The notes under the pieces are model-generated. The model made no database searches, was not told the DNA's origin, and saw only the letters and a list, made by a program, of their open reading frames with translations. Below, in pieces: positions 11,070 to 21,860 of a stretch of 64,000 nucleotides of DNA. The stretch lies in NCBI GenBank assembly GCA_001600695.1, contig BCKQ01000016.1:62001-126000 (forward strand). Direction: 5' to 3'. How positions within the stretch are numbered: the stretch's first letter is position 1; each line of letters opens with the position of its first letter. The stretch comes from Ascoidea asiatica. Its lineage: Eukaryota; Ascomycota; Saccharomycetes; Ascoideales; Ascoideaceae. A program made the translations under genes and the position numbers.

Positions 11070-12632
11070 TTTGTTAAAATTTAATATTGATAATATCGGA
11101 TAGTAATTATTCTTAAAAACTTTATCTTCTTTTGTCTTCCAAAATTACAGAAGTTTTTTTTTAATAAGTATAATAGTAAAAATTTTAAAGTAAAAAATAA
11201 ATTTAGGAATATATTTGATTTGAAAGAATTAAGGATATATTTATACGTTTGGTTGATTGAAATGTTTTGTAGAACTTTTTGTAAATAAAAAACAAAATTT
11301 ACATAAAAGTAGTTAAAGTAATGAAAATATACTATGATAATTTCTTGATTGATAAGGATAAACAAAAGTTTGAGTTGTACTGAAAAAAAAGTTAAAAGTT
11401 TATACAAATATTTTGGATAAGCATAAGGTTATTAAGAAGGGAATTGATAACATTAAACAAGTTAAGTGAATTAAAAAGAATGGGATACTCAATTTTAAAG
11501 AAGAAAGATAGAATGATTACGAAAGATGGAGCAGATATAGATAATAAAAACCTTTAGAATTATGTCCTTAAGATCATCATGACAGGTAGGAAAGTATAGT
11601 AAAATTGTAAAAATTTAAAATTTTTTTTGTTTTGCTTTTAGATAGTTGAATTTTTATTGAACAATTATGATGTTTGAAAAATATACGATTTAGAAATATC
11701 TGAAAGAACAAGACTTTGGAATTTGATAAAAAGTAATAATGTTAGTAATTTTACAGTATTGGTACAGCTGTACTATAGAATTCTGCAGTACTGTAATGCT
11801 ACTGTTCTGTATTTAAAAACTAAAGGTCTTAAGCACCGCAAAGAAGAAACCAAACAAAAAAAAGAAACCCTTGAGACAGAAAAAAATAAGCATATTGGCA
11901 AGCTCCGTTAAAAACCTAAGACAAAAATGCTGATTCCACATCTGCCATATCGATTATCTTAACCTGCTTGCTCCATTTTGCTCTTTTTCACTCGAATTTA
12001 GTAACAATATTTTTCATATTTTTTAGCTTCTAAAATAGTTTTACCTCAAAAAAAAAGTACATACAGTATATTAAGTTTGAAAAATCAACTGAGCTTCCGT
12101 ATTAACAGTACTGTAACTCCTAATGAAAACTTCAAAATCATGAAGAAATCAATGGAGAAAACTAGACCCAACACACTTGGAAGATAATTTTACATCAGAG
12201 ATAGTATAAAATACCCTGTACAGAATGAAATACTGTCATATGAATTTCCAGTTTTCATCGGGAACTACTTCAACGTTACTTGTAGCTGTAGTATAGTCGT
12301 TGTAATGCAACGTCTACAGTAAGGTATGCCGATAAGAAACTTATTTAAAGTTGAAGATACCTCCGTGCACATTTTTTACTACCTTAAATAATGTAAGTTT
12401 CCACTTAATTAATCACTCTCTCGCATACAACCGTTGAAATACCGGAAAAATAGAACTTATGGTCAAATATCTGGACTTTGTGAAAATATCGCAAGCAGGT
12501 AAATATTTTCAAACCAACAGTAGCTGTAATAGAGATTTAAAAGCAAACTCTAGCTACCAGAATAATTACCATGGGGAATTAAATGAAGTTTCTTCAAAAA
12601 TTTCATAAAAATTAAATTCGCACGGAATAGAA

Positions 12633-12638
12633 CACGTG
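12633..12638. promoter_or_regulatory. CACGTG E-box upstream of the dehydrogenase
   Basis: CACGTG followed by AT matches the Cbf1/bHLH core. It is about 510 bp upstream of the dehydrogenase ATG. Function is inferred only from the motif. Confidence 0.35.
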
Positions 12639-12759
12639 ATTAAGCCGCAATAACGTACGTGTGTCTAAAAAGGCGTTTTCTACAATTTAGATGAATGCAA
12701 ATTAAAAAACCTCACCTACATGGGGTTTGGATATTCCCGTGCGGTTTTCTGCTGGAAAG

Positions 12760-12771
12760 CGGAGATAGCCG
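12760..12771. promoter_or_regulatory. CGG-N6-CCG dyad, candidate site for the adjacent Zn2Cys6 factor
   Basis: CGG AGATAG CCG is a symmetric dyad with six-base spacing, the class bound by Zn2Cys6 homodimers such as Ppr1. It is about 375 bp upstream of the dehydrogenase ATG, and a close CCG-TG-CGG arrangement lies 20 bp further upstream. A Zn2Cys6 gene lies immediately beyond the dehydrogenase, so local regulation is a plausible inference. Confidence 0.45.
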
Positions 12772-13146
12772 TTGAAACAGATTTTTTTGATTCGTATCGC
12801 CATTAGCATATTGATCTGTTATTTAGTATCAATTGATAGGTTCAAGAATTCTCAATTTGTATTTGGTTTTGCTTGGAATACATTTTATGATTTTTATTGA
12901 TTATTTATTTATTCATTATCTTTCTACGCAAAAATTGGTTATATTCCTTTAGAATTTTGTTTTATAAGTTGGTTTAATCGCAATGATATTTCTTGAAAAG
13001 TGTCTCTAGGCAACTTTTTATTGAAATTTCTACAAAGAACTCTTTAGATTTTATCTATTTAAACAAGGAATAAATTTGTAAAGCTTCAATTCAAAAATAA
13101 TTTGTTTCAGTAATCAGTTGTGTAAACAAAATTATCAACAATCAAC

Positions 13147-14028
13147 ATGTCTTCATTAACAGCATCGAGTTTATTTAATATTGAGGGCTACCAAGCCGTC
13201 GTTACTGGTGGTGGATCTGGTCTTGGAAAAATGGTCACAAGAGGTTTGATTGCCAACAAATGTAGTGTCATTATAGTCGATATTATCCCTGAAAGATTAG
13301 TTGAAGTTTCACAAGAATTAAAGGAATTGAAAAAAAAATTGTGTATTGGGGATGAAGTTACAGTTGATACTGTTATCGGTGATTTATCCACTGAAGATGG
13401 TTTGAACAAAATAATTTCAGATATTAAATCAAAAACTAAAATTCTTGATTTACTAGTGAATTGTGCAGGAATCAGAAAAGTTAATCAAATCACTTTCACA
13501 CCTGGCGAATCTTTAGAGAAATTAGCAAAAGCAACACAATCTGGTATTTACTCTGATTGGGACTTAACTTTTAGAATAAATGTTTTTGCTCCTCATTTCT
13601 TAACTGCAGGTTTAATACAATTGCTTGGCGAATCTTCAAAAATTGAAAGAGGAAGAGGAAATGTTATATGCTTTGCCTCAGTTTGTTCTGTTCATAATAC
13701 TCAATATGTACCATCTTATCAATTATCTAAGGCTTCTGTCGATCATATGGTTAGAATAATGGCAGCCGAATTTACTGATAAATATATTAGAGTTAATGCA
13801 ATTTCTCCAGGATTATTTCCAAGTAGAATGAATCCAATGGATATTTCAATTCCAGAATCCAACATGCGTTATGCTTTACAAATGCCAGCTAAAAGATGTG
13901 GCAGTGAAGAAGAAATGGTTTCAACTGCTTTATTTCTAGCTTCTAACAAATATATGGATGGTAGAATTATTAGAATTGATGGTGGTCGTTTGCTTGTGGC
14001 TCAAGGTAATATTTCACAAGATGACTAA
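13147..14028 (+). CDS. Short-chain dehydrogenase/reductase (SDR)
   Basis: This 293-residue classical SDR is probably a soluble NAD(P)-dependent oxidoreductase. The cofactor motif TGGGSGLG is at residues 20-27 and NCAGIR at about 106-111. The catalytic Ser lies in the SVCS segment near residue 177, and YQLSK supplies Tyr191 and Lys195. The C-terminal SDR block GRIIRIDGG is present near residue 275. The start ATG follows an AT-rich leader and gives the expected N-terminal beta strand. The gene is convergent with the Zn2Cys6 gene, 179 bp apart, and divergent from the transporter. The substrate is unknown. Similar fungal proteins often belong to small catabolic clusters. I saw no CTG codon. Confidence 0.92.
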   Translation: MSSLTASSLFNIEGYQAVVTGGGSGLGKMVTRGLIANKCSVIIVDIIPERLVEVSQELKELKKKLCIGDEVTVDTVIGDLSTEDGLNKIISDIKSKTKILDLLVNCAGIRKVNQITFTPGESLEKLAKATQSGIYSDWDLTFRINVFAPHFLTAGLIQLLGESSKIERGRGNVICFASVCSVHNTQYVPSYQLSKASVDHMVRIMAAEFTDKYIRVNAISPGLFPSRMNPMDISIPESNMRYALQMPAKRCGSEEEMVSTALFLASNKYMDGRIIRIDGGRLLVAQGNISQDD

Positions 14029-14207
14029 AAAAGTAGCAAAACAGTTTTTGAGATTTTTTTATCTTCACCTTTAACTAGCCAAGACTATTTTTTCATGACT
14101 TTTTATACCTATGCATTTCTATACTTTTATTCTTTAAATATACACAGATCAGTTGACCAATATATATAAAATTCATTATTCATTTATTAATCATTATTTG
14201 TTGATCC

Positions 14208-16190
14208 TTAAAACCATTCATTAAATTCGTCAAATACTCTGCAATAAATATTACCATCATCCCAATGAGAAGTAAAATAAACCAATAAAGTTTGTACTTT
14301 ATTGATTGCATCATTAGTTTTTTCAAGATATTGAGAAATAATTTTTTGATCATTATCAGTTGCATTATTCAATAATTGCATATCGAAGGTCTGCAAATTA
14401 TGATTTAGACTTGATTTATAGAGTTTTTTGAATACCAACAAAACCATACCAACATTAAAAGTTTTTATACAATTTATCCAAATTGATTGAATTGAATTTA
14501 ACTTATATAAATTAAAAATTTTATAAATAAATTTAATTATATTTGCCATTGTTATTGAGATCCAAGAATTTTTCTTATTATTGATAAATGAATTTACACA
14601 TTTTTTACAATTATGAGTAATTATTGGTCCTAAATATCCAAATAATTCACAATTATCATTATCATTATCATTAATATTAAGTATTGAATTTTTTTCAATC
14701 AAATTATTATTTATGAAATTTATTAATTCATTATTCGTTGTTGAATCATTATTAATAAATGGGCAATTATGATATGAATTTTGATAAATTAGAGAGTACA
14801 ATTTTGATTTATTATTGATTTTTACCAAATTCAAATTATCTTCAATTGATAAATTTTTGAAAGTTATAATTTCATTAGGTAGTAAAGATTCCCTACCTAA
14901 AGTTAAAGATACTTCAGTTTCTAGTTCATATAAAATTAGAAAGCATTTCTTTCTCATATCGGTTTGATTTCGATTTTGATTCTGATATTGATTCTCGTCC
15001 TGATTTTGAATTTGATTTTGTTTTATATTTTGAATTTTGAATTTATCATTGTCAATATCTTTATTATACCCATATCTTAAACAGAATCTGCAGCATAAAG
15101 CTAAATTATGCCATAAATCTTGTCTTGAAGGTAAATATGTTTCAAATATTGAATAGAATAATAATATCAATAATGAATCATAAGAGTATTCAGCTAAACA
15201 ATCTAGAGCCAACTCTTCAGATAGCCATTGTTGTAACATAATTGTTATAGGATATAAAAACTTTTTTGTTCTCATTAAATGAGCACTTGAAATCGAAATT
15301 GATAATAGAATGAATAACTTTTTACGTTGTGGTAAATTTCTAACTTGAATATCAAATTTAAAAAAAGATTTGTCTAAGATTGGGTAAATGGGATGAATCT
15401 CAATTATATAATGATCAATTAACAATCTTGTAATCTGTGGAGTTAGCAAAGATTTGTCGAATTTTGAGCTCAAATTTATATCTGCATCTATATTTGAGTT
15501 TGCATGATTGGCATTAATATTCAGATTAGAGTCTTTTTGAGATGAATTTAAAATCGGAGAAGAGCTTGTATTAAGATGATTGAATTGATTAAAATGATTA
15601 CTTTTATTACTCAATACGTTAGACAAATCTTTATTCATAAGGGTGGAAGCCCATAAAGTTATTGCTGGAGGAGTGAATGCACCTAAATAAATTTTATTCT
15701 TATTTGATTGAACTAATAAACCCCTTTTCATGCTTATTAAGTCATAGTTTTTAATTGAGTCATATTTTAATTTAATTCTTTCAATGCTATCGTTATTATT
15801 AAGGATACCTTTCTTTTCGGCAATATTTTTTGTACTATCATCACCTATATTTTTATCTGTAGACGTAGTAACATAATCATCACCTTTGACATTATTATTA
15901 TTCTTATTTGTATTGCTTTCTTTACCATTTTTGTCAATGCCTTTATTGTTATTATTCAAATAGTTCTTTGAAATGCCTTGAGTATTTCTTTTGAACTTTA
16001 TGACATTAATTTTCTTCTCTAGATTTAGGATATCGTCATAAAATTGTTTTATTTCTTTTCGGGATATAATATTGTCTTTAATATCATAAAACAAACATTC
16101 GTTGCCACTTTTTGAACAATTCAAACATGAAGGTAACAAGGAATCACATTTTATTCTTCTTTTTTTGCATCTATTACAAGTCTGAATCAT
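14208..16190 (-). CDS. Zn2Cys6 fungal transcription factor
   Basis: This is a nuclear DNA-binding regulator of about 660 residues. The first ATG at 16190 places the zinc cluster at the extreme N-terminus: Cys5, 8, 15, 22, 25 and 32 in the C-x2-C-x6-C-x6-C-x2-C-x6-C pattern. The frame stays open 42 bases further upstream but without an ATG. A Lys/Asn-rich linker follows, with a coiled segment near residues 45-65. The middle region resembles the fungal-specific regulatory domain (DHYIIEIHPIYPILD, then a SYDSLLILLFYSIFETYLPSRQDLWHN-type block). A Gln-Asn repeat lies near residue 385. The paralogue group is not clear. Position next to the SDR and transporter suggests it controls them. One CTG codon sits in an Asn/Ser-rich stretch. 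Confidence 0.88.
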   Translation of the reverse strand: MIQTCNRCKKRRIKCDSLLPSCLNCSKSGNECLFYDIKDNIISRKEIKQFYDDILNLEKKINVIKFKRNTQGISKNYLNNNNKGIDKNGKESNTNKNNNNVKGDDYVTTSTDKNIGDDSTKNIAEKKGILNNNDSIERIKLKYDSIKNYDLISMKRGLLVQSNKNKIYLGAFTPPAITLWASTLMNKDLSNVLSNKSNHFNQFNHLNTSSSPILNSSQKDSNLNINANHANSNIDADINLSSKFDKSLLTPQITRLLIDHYIIEIHPIYPILDKSFFKFDIQVRNLPQRKKLFILLSISISSAHLMRTKKFLYPITIMLQQWLSEELALDCLAEYSYDSLLILLFYSIFETYLPSRQDLWHNLALCCRFCLRYGYNKDIDNDKFKIQNIKQNQIQNQDENQYQNQNRNQTDMRKKCFLILYELETEVSLTLGRESLLPNEIITFKNLSIEDNLNLVKINNKSKLYSLIYQNSYHNCPFINNDSTTNNELINFINNNLIEKNSILNINDNDNDNCELFGYLGPIITHNCKKCVNSFINNKKNSWISITMANIIKFIYKIFNLYKLNSIQSIWINCIKTFNVGMVLLVFKKLYKSSLNHNLQTFDMQLLNNATDNDQKIISQYLEKTNDAINKVQTLLVYFTSHWDDGNIYCRVFDEFNEWF

Positions 16191-16598
16191 TTCGATAACT
16201 AAAGTATTATCGATTGCTTGAATGTTGAACAATATTTGTAGCCCTGCTTAGTGAATAAATATTTTATCAATCTGCTTCCACCACGATCAATGTCAGTTTA
16301 AACAAAAAAATATGTCAAAGAGATATTTCCTAAAAATCGCTTCCGACTATTCGAGTAAGGCTAGTCCAGATTACGTAATAACACGGGCTGTTTAGTGCTA
16401 GATACAAAGAGCGAAGATATTTGACAAAAAATAATAAATAATGGTGAATATTAATGAATTAATGGAATCGTTTTTATTAAAATGGAACCAAATTTCAATA
16501 CTTGAACTAAAAATAAATTGCAATCTTAAAAACTTTGAAAAAAAACTTTAGGTTTCTTAAAGTATCTATTCAGATCATTTTTCTGGAAAACAAAAAAA
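16191..16598. other. Divergent promoter between the Zn2Cys6 gene and CFT2
   Basis: This 408 bp spacer is AT-rich with a slightly GC-richer centre around 16270-16400. I see no CGG-N6-CCG dyad and no reading frame of interest. Confidence 0.5.
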
Positions 16599-19500
16599 AT
16601 GTTCAAGTACACATCAATTGTACCTCCAGGATTTGATGAAGATCCTCCAATATCTGCTTCTTTAATAACTTTATCTGTCAATCAAAATTCAATTAATATA
16701 TTATGTGATCCGGGATGGGATACAAAAACTAATTTAAATTATCTTGAAAAATTATTGCCCACAATTGATATAATTTTATTATCCCATCCAACTTTTGATT
16801 ATATTGGTGCTTTAGCTATATTATATTACAAGAATTTCAAATTATTTGCTTTAAAAAAAATCAAAATTTACTCAACTTTGCCAATCTCAACTTTGGGTAA
16901 AATTGAAACAATAGAAAAATATAGATTTTCAGGTTTAGTTGGTCCAATTCTTGGTGCTCCTTTGGAAATTCAAGATATTGAATATATATTTGATTCAATA
17001 ATAACTTTAAAACATAATCAATCAATTGTTTTAAATATAAATAATATAAACATGAATTTGACTCCATTGAATTCTGGCCATACTTTAGGTGGTATAGTTT
17101 GGCTAATTAATTTAAATACTTCAATTATTGAAAATCATCAATTAGATTCAAATAGTTTTTCTCCTGCTTCAAGTACTCAGAAATTTATTTATGCTCCTGC
17201 TTTCAATCATTCTAAAGATTCTTATCTTGATGGTGCAAAAATATTATCCGAGTTTAATAATGATAACATAATTTTCAGACCTCAGGTGTTTATAACAAGT
17301 TCTTCTATAGGCTCTTCATTATCTTATTCAAAAAGAGTCAAAGAATTTTTAAATTTAGTGGATGGTACTTTACATAACGGAGGATCTGTAATTTTACCAA
17401 TTTCTTTATCAGGTAGGTTCTTAGAGCTTATAAATATTATTGATCAAAGATTAAGATCTTTGCCATATATTCCTGTGTTATTAATTTCCAAGACTGGTAC
17501 AAGATTATTAACTTATGCTTCTTCAATGTTGGAATATATGTCTCAAGAAGTTATAAAAGAATGGTCAAATTCAAATATAAATATTTTTCCATTTGATTCT
17601 TCAAGAGTACAATTAATCTCAAAAGATGAATTAAATAAATTATCAGGTCCCAAAGTAATCTTTGCAACTGGTCAAGATTTTGAGATCGGTTCAAACTCTC
17701 ATGATGTTTTACTTCAATTATCTAACGATATTTATAATACTATAATTTTAACTCAACAACCCAATCCAAATACTTTAGCTAGTGATTTATATAATTATTG
17801 GAAAAATTTTACAAAATTGAATAATAATGGTGATTTAATCGATGGGTTTCCTGTTCCTTATGAAACTACAATCAATACTTTTAAAATTACCGAGGAACCT
17901 TTGATTGGTAAAGATTTAGCGAATTACATCAAAACCTTAAAAGAAAAAAGAAAAAAGGAAAAGCTATTAAATGAATCTATAATTAAAGAAGAAGAAGAGA
18001 TTATACAAAAACAAAAGGAAAAAGCTCAACTACAAATAGGAAATATCAATGAAAATAATAAATTAAACATCCCAACTAATACTGACTTAATTCAGATTAG
18101 TCAAATTGAAGAACAAAAAAAAATAAGTAAAGCAGATAAAAAGCGATTGAAATTCAACAAAAAAAAAATTAAAATAAGATTAAATGAGCAAGACTATGAC
18201 GATGATGATGACTCAGATTCAAATCTAGAATATAATAGTGATTATGATTTAGACTTAAATGATAATGAGTATAATTCCGAGGAGGAATTAAGTGATAAAG
18301 ATAATGATCAAAGTAAAGATAAGGATATAGTCAATGAGAGATATAAAGAAAATAGTAATGCTAAAAGAAAAATATTAGATAATAGAAAAAGAAGAAGAAT
18401 TAGAAATCAATTGAAATTGAATAAACTTCTAAAATATAATAAAAAGAAATATGCTTCTATTTCGAACGAAAATGGTGATGAAAATGACTTAAATTTAATT
18501 GATTTAGATGTAAGAGGTTTAAAAAATGGTAAAAATTCAATCTTCCCTTTTGTTTTTGAGAAGAAAAAATATGATGAATATGGAGAAATTATTAATATTG
18601 AAGATTTTATCAATAAGCGTAAGGATATTGATAATTTAAAAGATTCTAAAGTTGATTCCAAAAGTAAAAATTCAAAGAATGGTAATAATGATAACAATAA
18701 CAATAACACTAATAACAATAATGATGATGATGATAACAATGATAATCATAATAGTCATAATGATAATCGAAAAAACAATTTAAATAATAGGTTTCATAAT
18801 AATCATGATAGTAATGAGGAAATTAATCACGGTTTAACCTCAAAGGATAATAATAAAGTTAATAATAGAAACAAATCTAACAAAAAAGGAGATTCTACAA
18901 TGTACGAGTTAAATAGTTCAATTAAGCCTAGAAAACAAATTTTAACAAATGTTTCTATTAAGGCTAAATGTGGTTTAACATTTGTGGATTTAAGTAATAA
19001 AGTTGATTTAAGATCATTAAGTATGATTATTCCGAATCTAAAAATCAAGAACTTAATTTTAATCAATAATAATCTAAAAATAAATGAGGAAAATTTCAAT
19101 TCAATTTTAGATAATTTAAATAGAATTAATAAAGTTAAGGAAGATTTTTTGATTTATAAAAAAAGAATTAAAGCTACTAGATACAATAATGGAACCAGCA
19201 AAGAAATTGATAATAAAAATATAAATTCAAATCCAGGAAATAGTGAAGAGAAATTATTTGAATTAATTATTGCAAATAACAATGAATCAATTGAAATAAG
19301 TAATTTGAATGAAAACTTTGAAGTTCACTTAGATGATGCATTGCTCAAAAATTTAAAATGGCAAAAAATTATTGGAGGTTTTTCAATTGCTCATTTATAT
19401 GGACAGGTCGAGATTAATAAGAATGAAATTAATAATGAAAAACTTATAAAAGAAGATAAAAACAAATATGACGAATTAAGTAATAGAGAAATCATAAATA

Positions 19501-19787
19501 TTAAGCCAATAAGTGAAAACAAATTGTTTTTCAAAAATAATTTGACCAATATTCCCCTAGGAATAGGTGATATCAAGTTAACTGAGCTAAGAAAAATAAT
19601 AAATAATGATTCGAAATTATCTAAATTGAATTTGAAAATTGAATTTAAAGGAGAAGGAACCTTGGTTATCAATGATATGGTTAGCGTTAAAAAAATTAGT
19701 GAAGGAGATATAATTATACTTGGAGGGCCAAGTAAGCTTTTTTATGATATTAGAGAAGTTGTACGAGGTATGCTAGCTTATGTCTAG
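16599..19787 (+). CDS. CFT2: Cft2/CPSF100-like subunit of the pre-mRNA cleavage and polyadenylation factor
   Basis: Cft2 is the catalytically inactive partner of the Ysh1/CPSF73 endonuclease in the 3'-end processing complex. The N-terminus matches the family (LSVNQNSINILCDPGWDTK, then LLPTIDIILLSHPTFDYIGA). Where an active enzyme has HxHxDH, this protein reads SHPTFD, so metal ligands are missing as expected for CPSF100. The beta-CASP region follows to about residue 420. Residues about 450-790 form a long Lys/Glu/Asp/Asn-rich insertion. The conserved C-terminal domain begins near KCGLTFVDLS and ends with a FYDIREVVRGML block. At 1062 residues it is longer than the S. cerevisiae protein (about 860) because of the insertion. 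I saw no CTG codon. Confidence 0.93.
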   Translation: MFKYTSIVPPGFDEDPPISASLITLSVNQNSINILCDPGWDTKTNLNYLEKLLPTIDIILLSHPTFDYIGALAILYYKNFKLFALKKIKIYSTLPISTLGKIETIEKYRFSGLVGPILGAPLEIQDIEYIFDSIITLKHNQSIVLNINNINMNLTPLNSGHTLGGIVWLINLNTSIIENHQLDSNSFSPASSTQKFIYAPAFNHSKDSYLDGAKILSEFNNDNIIFRPQVFITSSSIGSSLSYSKRVKEFLNLVDGTLHNGGSVILPISLSGRFLELINIIDQRLRSLPYIPVLLISKTGTRLLTYASSMLEYMSQEVIKEWSNSNINIFPFDSSRVQLISKDELNKLSGPKVIFATGQDFEIGSNSHDVLLQLSNDIYNTIILTQQPNPNTLASDLYNYWKNFTKLNNNGDLIDGFPVPYETTINTFKITEEPLIGKDLANYIKTLKEKRKKEKLLNESIIKEEEEIIQKQKEKAQLQIGNINENNKLNIPTNTDLIQISQIEEQKKISKADKKRLKFNKKKIKIRLNEQDYDDDDDSDSNLEYNSDYDLDLNDNEYNSEEELSDKDNDQSKDKDIVNERYKENSNAKRKILDNRKRRRIRNQLKLNKLLKYNKKKYASISNENGDENDLNLIDLDVRGLKNGKNSIFPFVFEKKKYDEYGEIINIEDFINKRKDIDNLKDSKVDSKSKNSKNGNNDNNNNNTNNNNDDDDNNDNHNSHNDNRKNNLNNRFHNNHDSNEEINHGLTSKDNNKVNNRNKSNKKGDSTMYELNSSIKPRKQILTNVSIKAKCGLTFVDLSNKVDLRSLSMIIPNLKIKNLILINNNLKINEENFNSILDNLNRINKVKEDFLIYKKRIKATRYNNGTSKEIDNKNINSNPGNSEEKLFELIIANNNESIEISNLNENFEVHLDDALLKNLKWQKIIGGFSIAHLYGQVEINKNEINNEKLIKEDKNKYDELSNREIINIKPISENKLFFKNNLTNIPLGIGDIKLTELRKIINNDSKLSKLNLKIEFKGEGTLVINDMVSVKKISEGDIIILGGPSKLFYDIREVVRGMLAYV

Positions 19788-20310
19788 TTTTTATGTAAGA
19801 TTTGTAGGTAAAATATGAATTTAAAAAATTCAATTTATAAATTTAAAAAATTTAATTTATGAATTCATTTGTCTTGATTTACTAAACAAGTCCTTGTATA
19901 TTTGCTTAGTAAGCACAGTACTGTACGAAATACTTACAATAGCGTGGTTTCCTTGCCGTTTAGAGTTCAGAAAAAGTAATTAAAGTTAGAGGAAGACCCT
20001 TTAAACTTTAATCTTGTACAAAAAATAAAATAAAATAAAATAAAATAAAATAAAATAAAATAAAATAAAATAAAATAAAATAAAATAAAATAAAATAAAA
20101 TAAAATAAAATAAAATAAAATAAAATAAAATAAAATAAAATAAAATAAAATAAAATAAAATATTGGACGTGCTTCTCTTCAATATAAATATCTATAGATA
20201 TGTAATAATATTACCTTTTGTAGTTTTGAATTCAATACATTTTATTTATTTTTCAACATTTCAAAAGAAGAAGAAGAGGAAGAAGAAAAACACAGAACTC
20301 ACATTTAAAC
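19788..20310. other. CFT2 / nucleoside permease intergenic region
   Basis: The spacer contains an ACAGTACTGT palindrome at 19915-19924, the long AAAAT array at 20022-20161, and an AAGAAGAAGAGGAAGAAG purine run at about 20265-20288 just before the permease start. No gene is visible. Confidence 0.6.
20022..20161 (+). repeat. AAAAT microsatellite, 28 perfect copies
   Basis: The pentamer AAAAT repeats without interruption over 140 bp. It lies 150 bp upstream of the broken nucleoside permease gene and is probably length-variable between strains. Confidence 0.98.
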
Positions 20311-21510
20311 ATGCGATTATTAAATATAATTTTGATAATTTTTTTATCTTTACCCTTATTAACATTATCATTCCCTATTGAATTAAGGAATGTAATCAAG
20401 AGAAATGAAATAGATTCTTCGATAACCAAAGAATCAATCGAAACTGTTCTAAAAATGTCTAGTCGTAAACCTTTTGCAATCATCAAACCTAAAATTTTAG
20501 TTATTTCAATGTTTACACCAGAAGTCGAGCCATGGTTGACCGAATTAAATTTAGTTCATAATATTTCAATTCCTGGATTATCACCAATTTTTTAATATAT
20601 TCATTGTGATCGTGATTATTTTGTTTGTCAAATAAAAACAGGTGAAGGAGAAATTAATGCAGCAAGTACTATTAATTCATTAATTTTGTCACCATTATTT
20701 GACTTAATTCAAACATATTTTTTGATTGCAGGCATAGGTGGAGTTAATCCTAAAAAGGGTACTTTAGCAACATCTGCGTTTGCTAAGTTTTCAGTTCAAG
20801 TTGGACTTTCACATGAAATCGATTCAAGACAAAAACAATTAAATTGGTCAACAGGTATTTTTGGATTTGGATCAAAAAGTCCAAATGATTATCCTTCAAT
20901 AATTTATGGTACTGAAATTTATGAATTAAATGAAAATTTAAGAAATAGAGCATTGAAATTAGCAACCGATAGTAATAATATGAATATTGGATCAAAAATA
21001 GCACAAAACTATAGATTAAATTATAATATCAGTCCGGCAAATGAATTACCAAAGCCAATTGCGGGTGATTCATTATGTTCAGATAGTTATTGGTTTGGAA
21101 AATTATTAGGCGATAGTTATGAAAATTGGACATCAATGATATCAAATGGTACAGCGGAATATACTATGACAGCTCAAGAAGATAATGCAACTTTAGAATC
21201 AATGTTAAGAGGTGCAAAAGCTAAATTAATTGATTTTGGTAGAATTGTATTATTAAGAACAGGTTCAAACTTTGATAGACCTCCAGAAAACTATGAAGGC
21301 AATCCAGTTGATTGGTTTAATAACGTCGATCAAGGAGGATTTTCTGCAGCTATTGACAATTTGATTAATTCTGGAAAACCCTTTGTTGAGGATGTCGTTA
21401 ATAATTGGGAATCTCTCTATCTTAATAATACTTTCCAAGCTGATAATTACATTGGAAATATTTTTGGATCTCTTGGAGATAAACCAGATTTTGGACCTTA
21501 TAATAAATAA
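20311..21510 (+). pseudogene. Purine nucleoside permease (NUP family) interrupted by one in-frame TAA
   Basis: The 20311-20592 frame encodes a signal-peptide-like N-terminus (hydrophobic residues 4-20) followed by the NUP block KPKILVISMFTPEVEPW and HNISIPGLSP. A TAA at 20593-20595 interrupts it. The same frame continues with YIHCDRDYFVCQIKTGEGE, then LILSPLFDLIQTYFLIAGIG, and runs intact to the TAA at 21508-21510, for 399 codons in total. Codons on both sides of the stop align with the family, so this is a single nonsense change and not a frameshift. NUP proteins are fungal nucleoside uptake proteins with a fold related to nucleoside phosphorylases. Possible explanations are a recent null allele, an assembly error or stop readthrough. 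An open downstream half with no other lesion favours very recent loss or an error. Confidence 0.85.
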
Positions 21511-21860
21511 ACAATTATAAGTAACCCAGCATATGTAAAATTAGCCCCATCAGCACTCATAATAATTTCAACTCGCCACAAGTTCTGATTCACAACAAAA
21601 AATTTAGACAAAAACAACCAGCGAGTGCCCTGTATGTTTCTTAGCGCACCGGACTGAGGAAATTAGCTGTAGTTTTTGTTCGTTAAAGTGCTTAAAAAAT
21701 ATCACGTGATTTTATTGCAGCTCGGAATTGGAGCTATGAATTTAATGCAACTCCACAGAATTCATTTAACGTTAGATAAAAATATCAATTTTATTCATAT
21801 CGATGTTTATATAAAAAGAAAAAATGTTGGAAAGCGAATTGAAATTATATCAACTCTACA
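21511..21860. promoter_or_regulatory. Promoter region of the TFIIIC delta-type gene, with a TCACGTGA site
   Basis: The spacer holds TCACGTGA at 21702-21709, an eight-base palindrome of the Cbf1 E-box class, about 150 bp upstream of the ATG. The surrounding 21600-21670 stretch is slightly GC-richer. A short frame across this spacer overlaps the next gene and has no family features. Confidence 0.45.

Larger units (their letters stand above)
11070..13146. other. Divergent promoter region between transporter and dehydrogenase
   Basis: This 2.1 kb spacer holds no credible gene. The interval 11750-12330 has at least five copies of TACTGTA/TACAGTA (11752, 11789, 12062, 12109, 12315) and further near matches. 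One copy sits inside the palindrome ACAGTACTGT at 12105-12114. A CGTTG/CAACG inverted pair lies near 12298-12312. The dehydrogenase side carries an E-box at 12633-12638 and a CGG-N6-CCG dyad at 12760-12771. Composition rises in GC between about 12600 and 12790. Confidence 0.55.

Noticed and set aside
16190-16232. Upstream in-frame extension of the Zn2Cys6 factor
   Set aside because: The extension has no ATG; the first ATG is at 16190, directly before the zinc cluster.
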